DNA of 21,677 nucleotides, from assembly GCA_001786365.1 (NCBI GenBank), contig MFWK01000017.1, forward strand, positions 28,656 through 50,332, read 5' to 3'. Positions 1 through 5,483 of this stretch are shown piece by piece. This DNA is from Candidatus Nomurabacteria bacterium RIFOXYD2_FULL_35_12. Its GTDB lineage: Bacteria > Patescibacteriota > Minisyncoccia > Phycocordibacterales > UBA9973. Both the position numbers and the translations under genes were made by a program. The notes beneath the pieces were generated by a model that saw only the letters and a list, made by a program, of their open reading frames with translations, ran no database searches and was not told the DNA's origin. The stretch's first letter is position 1. Each line of letters begins with the position of its first letter.

Positions 1-239
1 ATACTTGGTGCTGGCACATCAACAGCATGAAATCTAAAAATTCCAAGGCAAAATGCCAAAACAAAAATAGTAGCTATTATTCCCCATTTATTTTTTGAAA
101 TAAAAAAGAAATAAAAAAACAAAGCAAGACTAATTACTCCAATTAAAATAATTAAATATAAATTTACAAAAATAAAAGAGCGCAAAAATACTCCTAAAAT
201 AAAACCAAAACATAATGCATAAAAAATCCTATCTCGCAT
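1..239 (-). CDS. comEC: ComEC/Rec2-like competence membrane protein, N-terminal part (cut by window edge)
   Basis: An open frame runs leftward from an ATG at 239 and is still open at base 1, giving about 79 residues. They form a very hydrophobic N-terminus: MRDRIFYALCFGFILGVFLR, then a second and third membrane segment separated by a short basic SKNKWG turn, ending in FRFHAVDVPAPS. Two or three closely packed helices followed by a soluble stretch, with the pattern FGFILGVFLRSF, resemble the start of ComEC/Rec2 channel proteins (DUF4131 region), which carry single-stranded DNA across the inner membrane. The start overlaps the end of the acetyltransferase gene by 11 nt, so the two are probably translated together. 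The identification rests on the N-terminus only; another polytopic membrane protein is possible. A DNA-uptake channel would fit the pilus operon in this window. Confidence 0.55.
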   Translation of the reverse strand, partial: MRDRIFYALCFGFILGVFLRSFIFVNLYLIILIGVISLALFFYFFFISKNKWGIIATIFVLAFCLGIFRFHAVDVPAPS

Positions 240-873
240 TAAAAACTTCATTAATCCTTTTAACCACTTCTGGAGAATTTACATCCACAAGTTTCACTTC
301 CCAAAAACCTTTATCTAATTCTTTCTGTGCTCTTCCTTGCTCTGTATCATTTTTTCTAAAACCAAAAGATTCAACGTTCCCAAAAGATTCAACATTTCCT
401 TCTTTTATATGAGCCCGAACCTCCTTTCCTCCACGAGCTTGTATCTCTTTTAAGAGCATCACAGTTATGATTGAACTTATTCCTATTCCCCTAAATCCTT
501 TCTTTACAAAAAGATTATATAATTCCCAAACATCTTTTGAAAATTCTGCACGTGCCATACCTACTACCTCAGAACCATTTGAAACTAACATAGCAAACCT
601 ATTTTCACTTTCCAAAAAAATATCTTCCCATTCTTGATGAGTCCTATTTTTTACTCTCAAATACTCCTCTTGTGAGGAAACTATTTTACCCCTATCTTCA
701 CTCTCATACGCAGCCAATCTAAATGCTATCAGCTTTTCTAAATCTTTAGGAGTAGCTTTTCTTGGTTCTTCTATATGTAATCTTTCTCGTTCAGCTCTCT
801 GCTCTTCTCGTGACATACTTTTTCGAGTTTGATCTATTCCTAAAGAAATTGGTTTAAAAGGATTTTCACTCAT
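229..873 (-). CDS. GNAT-family N-acetyltransferase
   Basis: This 214-residue protein has a charged N-terminal extension of about 35 residues followed by a GNAT fold. The acetyl-CoA binding segment (motif A) is seen as VKKGFRGIGISSI, close to the R-x-x-G-x-G/A rule, after a beta strand EVVGMARAEF and the strand DVWELYNLFV. The late motif N-x-x-S-x7-GF is present as NVESFGNVESFGF. GNAT enzymes move an acetyl group from acetyl-CoA to an amine; nothing here identifies the acceptor. The gene starts 10 nt after the RNase HI stop, and its end overlaps the ComEC-like start by 11 nt, so rnhA, this gene and the comEC-like gene look like one operon. The hexapeptide NVESFG occurs twice in a row and is encoded by an 18-bp tandem repeat. 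Confidence 0.75.
   Translation of the reverse strand: MSENPFKPISLGIDQTRKSMSREEQRAERERLHIEEPRKATPKDLEKLIAFRLAAYESEDRGKIVSSQEEYLRVKNRTHQEWEDIFLESENRFAMLVSNGSEVVGMARAEFSKDVWELYNLFVKKGFRGIGISSIITVMLLKEIQARGGKEVRAHIKEGNVESFGNVESFGFRKNDTEQGRAQKELDKGFWEVKLVDVNSPEVVKRINEVFNAR
362..397. repeat. 18-bp tandem repeat inside the GNAT gene
   Basis: Two adjacent 18-bp units (362-379 and 380-397) match except at three positions near their ends. They encode the doubled NVESFG peptide. The two units together fill the normal N-x-x-S-x7-GF spacing of GNAT proteins, so this is not simply an extra inserted copy. Confidence 0.7.
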
Positions 874-883
874 AATTTTATTT

Positions 884-1381
884 TTATTTTTTAAGTTCTA
901 CTGGCTCGCCTTCTGCAAAACTCGTGGCAATAAGGTCAACTCTCTCATTATATTTATCTCCATTATGACCTTTTACATAATTCCATTTTGGATTGAACTC
1001 TTGCGTAAGTTCAAAAAGTTCTTCCCAAAGTTCGCGGTTCAAAACTGGTTTTTTTGCCGCATTCCTCCAATTATTTTTTTGCCAATTAAAAATCCATTCA
1101 GTAATTCCTAAAATCACATATTTTGAATCAGAAAAAATCTCCACAGGGGAACCCTGTGTATTTATTTTTTTAACATATTTAAGTGCCTCTATCGGTGCAG
1201 TCAATTCCATTTGATTATTTGTGGCATGTTCTACCCCACCACCAATCTCTAACACTTTCAACTTTCTACTTTCAACTTTCAACTTGTCATTATAAAATAT
1301 AATGACTGCTCCCCAGCCAGCTTCCCCTGGATTCCCCTTCGCCGCCCCATCCGTATAAATAATTATTTTTTCTTCTTTCAT
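884..1381 (-). CDS. rnhA: Ribonuclease HI
   Basis: RNase HI cuts the RNA strand of RNA-DNA hybrids (primers, R-loops) in the cytoplasm. The 165 residues carry the full active site: D11 in IYTDGAAKGNPG, E59 in NNQMEL, D85 in FSDSKYV, H139 in KGHNGD and D149 in NERVDLIA. In E. coli RNase HI these are D10, E48, D70, H124 and D134. The distances therefore show about 10 extra residues between the first two acidic residues and about 4 between the second and third. The extra segments coincide with DNA repeats: a heptamer array coding for KLKVESRKLKV and a small palindrome coding for NTQGSP. The gene begins 8 nt after a -10 box, and only 10 nt separate its stop from the acetyltransferase start. Confidence 0.95.
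   Translation of the reverse strand: MKEEKIIIYTDGAAKGNPGEAGWGAVIIFYNDKLKVESRKLKVLEIGGGVEHATNNQMELTAPIEALKYVKKINTQGSPVEIFSDSKYVILGITEWIFNWQKNNWRNAAKKPVLNRELWEELFELTQEFNPKWNYVKGHNGDKYNERVDLIATSFAEGEPVELKK
1142..1158. repeat. Small palindrome inside rnhA
   Basis: CACAGGG and CCCTGTG are separated by GAA, a perfect 7-bp inverted repeat. It codes for part of INTQGSPVE, where the protein is about 4 residues longer than E. coli RNase HI. Confidence 0.6.
1254..1281. repeat. Heptamer tandem array inside rnhA
   Basis: Four consecutive 7-bp units of ACTTTCN (1254, 1261, 1268, 1275) are followed by a partial unit. On the minus strand they code for the KLKVESRKLKV segment, about 10 residues longer than in E. 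coli RNase HI between the first two catalytic acids. Confidence 0.75.
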
Positions 1382-1389
1382 TTTTTTTA

Positions 1390-1395
1390 ATTATA
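1390..1395 (-). promoter_or_regulatory. -10 box of rnhA, leaderless arrangement
   Basis: A perfect TATAAT reads leftward and ends 8 nt before the rnhA ATG at 1381. Initiation about 7 nt downstream would place the mRNA 5' end on or next to the ATG. No Shine-Dalgarno motif fits in the gap and no good -35 box is seen. Confidence 0.55.
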
Positions 1396-1404
1396 CTAAG
1401 CGTA

Positions 1405-3150
1405 TCATATTATATCCTCTATTCTCAACCTCAGCTCTTCCCTACCTCGAAATCTAGATAAGTCAAAAGTAGCAAGTAAATTTACAGAAAGTCCTTCCTC
1501 TAATTTATTTTTAAAAGAATCAACACCAGAAAAGAAAGAAATTGCTTTTGCTTTATTTTTATTTATATCAGAAAAGATAATTTCAAGATGTTCCCCAGAA
1601 CCATTTTTGCCGAATTTTTTTATTTTTTCTATTTTTACACCTTCAAAAAGAAAAATTGGCTTTTGATTCCCTAAACCAAAAGGCTCAAGCTTTTCTATTT
1701 CTTTCCAATTTTTCATACTCACCACACCTAAATCACCAACAAAATCAGCTTCTTTTTCTAAAGAATACAGCCCTTCTTTTTTTATTTTATTGAAAGTCAA
1801 AGATAATGTTTCTTCTAAAAAATGTATCTTATCATTGTGAACAGTAAATCCACCGGCTAACTCATGCCCACCAAAATCTATAAATGATTCTCTAGTTTCC
1901 ATCATGAGCTCTACTATAGATACAGATCCATCACTCCGACAAGAACCCTTGATACAATCATTCTCATCTTTACCCCAGACGAAAACCGGTTTTTTGTAAG
2001 CATCTGAAATTTTTCCAGCCACAAGCCCAAGTACTCCCACACGCCATTTTGGATTACCTATTACTATAACCTCGGGTAAATTATCTGAATTTTCTCCGCC
2101 AAAGGCGGATCCGCCTCGGGCGGAAAATTTTTTATTAACTTCACGCATTATACTTGTAACCAAAGTTTTTCTTTCGTCATTTATTTTAGATAAATGATTT
2201 GCCAACATTCCACCTTTGACTTCGTCTTCTGTCGCTAAAAGTTCAAAGGCCCGCATCGGATCATCCATACGTGAAGCAGCATTTAGTCTAGGCGTAACCA
2301 TAAAACCTATATCATCTCCCGATAGATGCCTCTGATCAATATTCATTTTCGCTAAAAGTTTCTGCAAACCCGGACGTGGAGATTTTTTTAAAACTTTCAT
2401 TCCAAAATACGCAATAGCCCTGTTTTCCCCCACTAACGGAACCATATCGGAAAGCGTGGCCAGACCTGCCATATCGAGCATCCATTTTTCTGCGCCATCT
2501 TTAATCTTGTAAAATTCGCCATATTTTTTTATAAATCCTTGCACGAATTTAAAAACTACTCCTGCTCCACACAACATCTTTTCGGGATAATTATCAGTCT
2601 TTGGATTTAAAATCTCACAAGCTCTAGGTAAAATTTCTTTAGGTAAATGGTGATCTGTAATTATTACATCAATACCATCCACTTGAGCTTGTGCCACTTC
2701 AGCAACTGCAGTAATCCCTAAGTCAACAGTTATCAAAAGTTTTATCTCCGATTTGGCGAATTGTTTTATCGCATCCATATTCAAACCATAACCTTCAGAA
2801 TTTCTTTGAGGAATATAAACCCCCACACCAAAATCTTTGGTGTGGGGGTAAACTTCAACAGGCACATTTAATATTCTAAATAAATCGGTAAGTATTACAG
2901 CTCCCGGAATTCCATCACAATCATAGTCCGCATAAATAACTATCTTTTCATTTGCCTCTATCGCTTCAAAAAGCCTGACACAAGCCTTTTCCATATCTTT
3001 CATTAAAAAAGGATCGTGTAAATCACGCTTGTAAATTGGATTCAAAAAAACATCCGCTTGTTCAGCGTCTTTTATTCCTCTTTTTTCTAAAAGCATCCTA
3101 AGTAATTCACCATACTTTTGCATCCCGTTAGAAGTCATTTTGTTTGTCAT
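1405..3150 (-). CDS. recJ: Single-stranded-DNA-specific exonuclease RecJ
   Basis: RecJ degrades single-stranded DNA 5' to 3' in recombinational and mismatch repair. The 581 residues show the DHH-family motifs in order: DYDCDG at 75-80, TVDLGI near 141, DHH at 166-168, NPKTD and CGAGVVFK soon after, RLNAASRMDDP mid-protein, and the DHHA1 motif GGHELAGG near 425; an OB-like region follows. Two segments not expected in RecJ are coded by DNA palindromes: residues about 101-111 (YPHTKDFGVGV), just before the expected YIPxRxxEGYG motif, and about 343-354 (SARGGSAFGGEN). The start is ambiguous. ATG 3150 lies 4 nt after a TATAAT. ATG 3123 (MQKYGELL) looks like a more usual RecJ N-terminus and sits exactly at the end of an inverted-repeat element. 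Confidence 0.95.
   Translation of the reverse strand: MTNKMTSNGMQKYGELLRMLLEKRGIKDAEQADVFLNPIYKRDLHDPFLMKDMEKACVRLFEAIEANEKIVIYADYDCDGIPGAVILTDLFRILNVPVEVYPHTKDFGVGVYIPQRNSEGYGLNMDAIKQFAKSEIKLLITVDLGITAVAEVAQAQVDGIDVIITDHHLPKEILPRACEILNPKTDNYPEKMLCGAGVVFKFVQGFIKKYGEFYKIKDGAEKWMLDMAGLATLSDMVPLVGENRAIAYFGMKVLKKSPRPGLQKLLAKMNIDQRHLSGDDIGFMVTPRLNAASRMDDPMRAFELLATEDEVKGGMLANHLSKINDERKTLVTSIMREVNKKFSARGGSAFGGENSDNLPEVIVIGNPKWRVGVLGLVAGKISDAYKKPVFVWGKDENDCIKGSCRSDGSVSIVELMMETRESFIDFGGHELAGGFTVHNDKIHFLEETLSLTFNKIKKEGLYSLEKEADFVGDLGVVSMKNWKEIEKLEPFGLGNQKPIFLFEGVKIEKIKKFGKNGSGEHLEIIFSDINKNKAKAISFFSGVDSFKNKLEEGLSVNLLATFDLSRFRGREELRLRIEDII
2096..2123. repeat. In-frame double-hairpin GC palindrome inside recJ
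   Basis: Two hairpins, CCGCC-AAA-GGCGG and CCGCC-TCG-GGCGG, are joined by AT; the centre GGCGGATCCGCC is itself a palindrome. The block is far more GC-rich than its surroundings and codes, on the minus strand, for SARGGSAFGG. A half-sized relative lies in pgk at 4513-4527. Confidence 0.85.
2819..2849. repeat. Perfect 14-bp inverted repeat inside recJ
   Basis: ACCCCCACACCAAA and its exact reverse complement flank a 3-nt loop (ATC). The block codes for most of YPHTKDFGVGV, an apparent insertion just before the RecJ motif YIPxRxxEGYG. Confidence 0.9.
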
Positions 3151-3243
3151 AGATATTATAATAATTTAATGTTTTAATCCACATAGTATCCCTAACAACA
3201 ATATAATTACGGAAATCTAAAGATTTCCTACTTCTAACGGGAT
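3122..3243. repeat. Terminal-inverted-repeat element, copy 1 (recJ 5' region)
   Basis: The ends are exact 14-bp inverted repeats: ATCCCGTTAGAAGT at 3122-3135 and ACTTCTAACGGGAT at 3230-3243. An inner palindrome GGAAATCT-AA-AGATTTCC lies at 3211-3228. Copy 2 at 13927-14049 has the same ends, nearly the same length and an identical 38-base right part (3207-3244 versus 14013-14050), while the middles differ. The left end lies inside the recJ reading frame and stops exactly at the alternative recJ ATG (3123). It resembles a MITE or palindromic unit; no coding capacity is seen. Confidence 0.85.
3155..3160 (-). promoter_or_regulatory. -10 box of recJ
   Basis: A perfect TATAAT on the minus strand ends 4 nt before ATG 3150. 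It lies inside the inverted-repeat element, so the element may supply the recJ promoter. No convincing -35 box is seen. Confidence 0.45.
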
Positions 3244-3268
3244 GCATAAGGCAAATTTTAGCATATTT

Positions 3269-3277
3269 TGATATAAT
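3269..3277 (+). promoter_or_regulatory. Extended -10 promoter of the HIT gene, leaderless arrangement
   Basis: TGATATAAT is a full extended -10 motif (TG-n-TATAAT). The ATG at 3285 begins 7 nt after it, where initiation is expected, so no leader is predicted. The -35 region is weak, as is usual for extended -10 promoters. Confidence 0.6.
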
Positions 3278-3284
3278 AACTCAT

Positions 3285-3638
3285 ATGCAAGACTGCATTT
3301 TTTGTAAAATAGTAAAAAAAGAAATACCGGCAAATATAATTTACGAAGATAAAAATTTCTTGGCTTTTTTGGATATTAGACCAATAACTTCAGGGCACAC
3401 ACAAATAATACCGAAGGAACATTACAGATGGGTTTGGGATGTGCCAAATATTGGAGAATTTTTTGAAGTTGCTAGAAAAATAGCCTTAGCTCAAAAGAAA
3501 GCATTCAATGCGGATATTATACGCTCACAAGTTTACGGTGAAGAAATACCTCATGCCCACATCTGGGTTTGGCCAGAAACCGTCGGTGATGAAAAAGATT
3601 TAAAAGGCAATGCAGAAAAAATTATCCGAGAGCTTTAA
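3285..3638 (+). CDS. HIT-family nucleotide hydrolase/transferase
   Basis: The 117 residues match the HIT fold. The N-terminus has CIFCKIV (C4, C7), then IYEDKNFLAFLDIRPITSGHTQIIPKEH, and the catalytic loop is H90-A-H92-I-W94. HIT proteins hydrolyse or transfer nucleoside monophosphates from phosphoramidate or dinucleoside polyphosphate substrates; the exact substrate cannot be read here. The middle histidine of the H-x-H-x-H motif, which is the nucleophile in this superfamily, is kept as H92, but the third histidine is tryptophan. It is a single-gene unit with its own extended -10 promoter, transcribed toward pgk, and its last 17 nt overlap the end of pgk tail-to-tail. Confidence 0.88.
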   Translation: MQDCIFCKIVKKEIPANIIYEDKNFLAFLDIRPITSGHTQIIPKEHYRWVWDVPNIGEFFEVARKIALAQKKAFNADIIRSQVYGEEIPHAHIWVWPETVGDEKDLKGNAEKIIREL

Positions 3639-4716
3639 TACCCGGCAAAGTGCCATTTGCTAAAAAATCTAGAGTTGCGCCACCTCCAGTGGAGACAAAC
3701 ACATTAGGTTCTAGTTTATAAGTTCTAGGGTCTAGGGAGGAAAAGACAGAAACAAGATCACCACCACCGATTATAGTCTGTGTATTTGAATTTAGAACTG
3801 ATTTCAATACTTCTTTTGTGGATTTTGCCCCACCAGCCTCATATTTACCGAGCGGACCATTCCAAAGAATAAATTTTGATTTTTCAACAAGTAATGCTAG
3901 ATTTTTCACTGTTTCATTTCCAATATCTAAAATAATTTCATCTTTTCCTACTTCATTTACTTTTTTATTTATAAATTTATCTCCAGATTTTACAACTACA
4001 TCAACTGGTAAAATCAATTTCTTGTTTTCCAAAACTTTTTTGATGTCATAATTTGTATCATCAACCAAAGACTTCCCCACTTCATATCCTTTAGCTTTTA
4101 AAAAATCATTTGCTAATGCTCCACCGATAAAGACTTCATCCGCCAGCTCCAGATATTTTTGAATTAAAGGTATTTTTGTGGAAAATTTTGCTCCGCCCAA
4201 GATAAATAAAAACGGATGCTCAGGTTTATGAAATGCGCGAGATAAATTCTTCACCTCTTTCTCTAATTGAAATCCAGCATAGGAAGGTAAAAGCTTAGGC
4301 AGTGTTACCACAGACGCATGCTCTCTGTGTGAAACGGAAAAAGCATCATTTACATAAACATCCCCCATTTTTGAAAGTTTTTTCGCAAATTCAAGATCAT
4401 TTTTTTCTTCTTCTGGAAATTTTCTTATATTATCAAAAAATTCTATTTTATCTTTTTCTAATTTTGAAATCTCCCAAAAACGCTTTATTACTGGCTCTAA
4501 ATCGGCTACCATTCCGCCAGAGGCGGACAGGCCTTTACCTAAATGTGTAATTAAAAGAATCTTTGCACCTTTTTCAAGTAAAAAGTTAATCGTAGGTAAA
4601 GATGCTCGAATTCGAAAATCATCTTCTACTTCACCATTTTTAATAGGCACATTGAAATCTACTCGCAGTAAAACTGTTTTCCCTTTTATATTTTCTATTT
4701 GCTCGATGCTTCGCAT
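3622..4716 (-). CDS. pgk: Phosphoglycerate kinase
   Basis: Phosphoglycerate kinase transfers phosphate from 1,3-bisphosphoglycerate to ADP, an ATP-yielding step of glycolysis. The 364 residues (family usually about 390-400) show VLLRVDFNVP near 15-24, DDFRIRASLPTI, ITHLGKG, the NDAFSVSHREHASV segment, FILGGAKFSTK, WNGPLGKYE, IGGGD and VSTGGGATLDFL. Two places look disturbed. GLSASGGMVAD (about 62-72), where the usual HLGRPxG loop stands, is coded by a GC palindrome. SSLDPRTYKLEPNVF, near the end, is coded by a CTAG-rich repeated stretch. The start overlaps the tpiA end by 22 nt, so the pair is translationally coupled. The end overlaps the convergent HIT gene by 17 nt. Confidence 0.95.
   Translation of the reverse strand: MRSIEQIENIKGKTVLLRVDFNVPIKNGEVEDDFRIRASLPTINFLLEKGAKILLITHLGKGLSASGGMVADLEPVIKRFWEISKLEKDKIEFFDNIRKFPEEEKNDLEFAKKLSKMGDVYVNDAFSVSHREHASVVTLPKLLPSYAGFQLEKEVKNLSRAFHKPEHPFLFILGGAKFSTKIPLIQKYLELADEVFIGGALANDFLKAKGYEVGKSLVDDTNYDIKKVLENKKLILPVDVVVKSGDKFINKKVNEVGKDEIILDIGNETVKNLALLVEKSKFILWNGPLGKYEAGGAKSTKEVLKSVLNSNTQTIIGGGDLVSVFSSLDPRTYKLEPNVFVSTGGGATLDFLANGTLPGIKALG
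4513..4527. repeat. In-frame GC palindrome inside pgk
   Basis: TCCGCCAGAGGCGGA is a 6-bp inverted repeat with a 3-nt loop. It is a half-sized version of the recJ element at 2096-2123 (same CCGCC/GGCGG arms) and codes for SASGG in the loop after ITHLGKG. Confidence 0.75.
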
Positions 4717-5462
4717 ATTTTTATAATATCTACAAATTTTTCAGCATTCAAACTAGCTCGACCGACAAGCAATCCGTCTACTCCTCCATTCTTTAAAAAT
4801 TCTAAAGCATCTTTTTCATTTACAGAACCACCATAAATTATTCTCATTTTTGAAGCATCTGCACCAAATTTATCAGAAAGAATCTTGCGAATAAATATAA
4901 CCATTTCTCTAGAATCATTTGCTGTGGCGTCTTTACGATTTAAAGTTGTAGAAATAGCCCAAACTGGTTCATAAGCAATAATAATTTTTGAAATTAAATT
5001 TCTAGAAACTCCAAATAAACATTCTTCAATTTGAGTTTTAATTAAATTAAAATAACTGTGACTTTCATCACGCATATCTTCCCCAACACACAATATAGGT
5101 CGAAGTCCGGCAGAAAGTGAAGCTTTTATTTTTTTATTTATATTATTATTACCTTCTCCTCTTGCCCGCCTTTCTGAATGGCCCAAAATCACATATCTTG
5201 CGCCAATGTTATAAAGCATTTCTCCTGATATTCTACCCGTGAAAGCGCCAGATTGTTCAAAAAAAGCATTTTGCGCACCTAACTTTATCTTATTAGTTCG
5301 AACTTTTGTTAATTTATCCAAATAAATAGACGGTGGACAAATTACAATCTCCGTATTCTTTATTATAGAGACACCTTTTACTACACCACCAAACAATTTC
5401 TCCGCCTCTTTTAATGTAAGCGGGTTCATTTTCCAATTTCCGATGATAATCTTTTTAGACAT
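4695..5462 (-). CDS. tpiA: Triosephosphate isomerase
   Basis: The enzyme interconverts dihydroxyacetone phosphate and glyceraldehyde 3-phosphate. Length (255) is normal. Catalytic residues are in place: K11 in GNWKMN, H95 in YVILGHSERR and E165 in AYEPVWAI, with the phosphate-binding IIYGGSVN and GLLVGRASL at the C-terminus. The mobile loop after PVWAI reads STTLNRKDATAND instead of the usual GTGKxAT, an unusual catalytic loop. An extended -10 motif lies directly upstream, so tpiA-pgk appears to have its own promoter, although only 21 nt separate it from the pilus operon end. Confidence 0.96.
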   Translation of the reverse strand: MSKKIIIGNWKMNPLTLKEAEKLFGGVVKGVSIIKNTEIVICPPSIYLDKLTKVRTNKIKLGAQNAFFEQSGAFTGRISGEMLYNIGARYVILGHSERRARGEGNNNINKKIKASLSAGLRPILCVGEDMRDESHSYFNLIKTQIEECLFGVSRNLISKIIIAYEPVWAISTTLNRKDATANDSREMVIFIRKILSDKFGADASKMRIIYGGSVNEKDALEFLKNGGVDGLLVGRASLNAEKFVDIIKICEASSK

Positions 5463-5468
5463 AGCAAA

Positions 5469-5477
5469 AGTATAACA
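5469..5477 (-). promoter_or_regulatory. Extended -10 promoter of tpiA-pgk, leaderless arrangement
   Basis: TGTTATACT reads leftward and ends 6 nt before the tpiA ATG at 5462. It would start transcription at or beside the ATG. No ribosome binding site is seen. Confidence 0.5.
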
Positions 5478-5483
5478 TAATTT

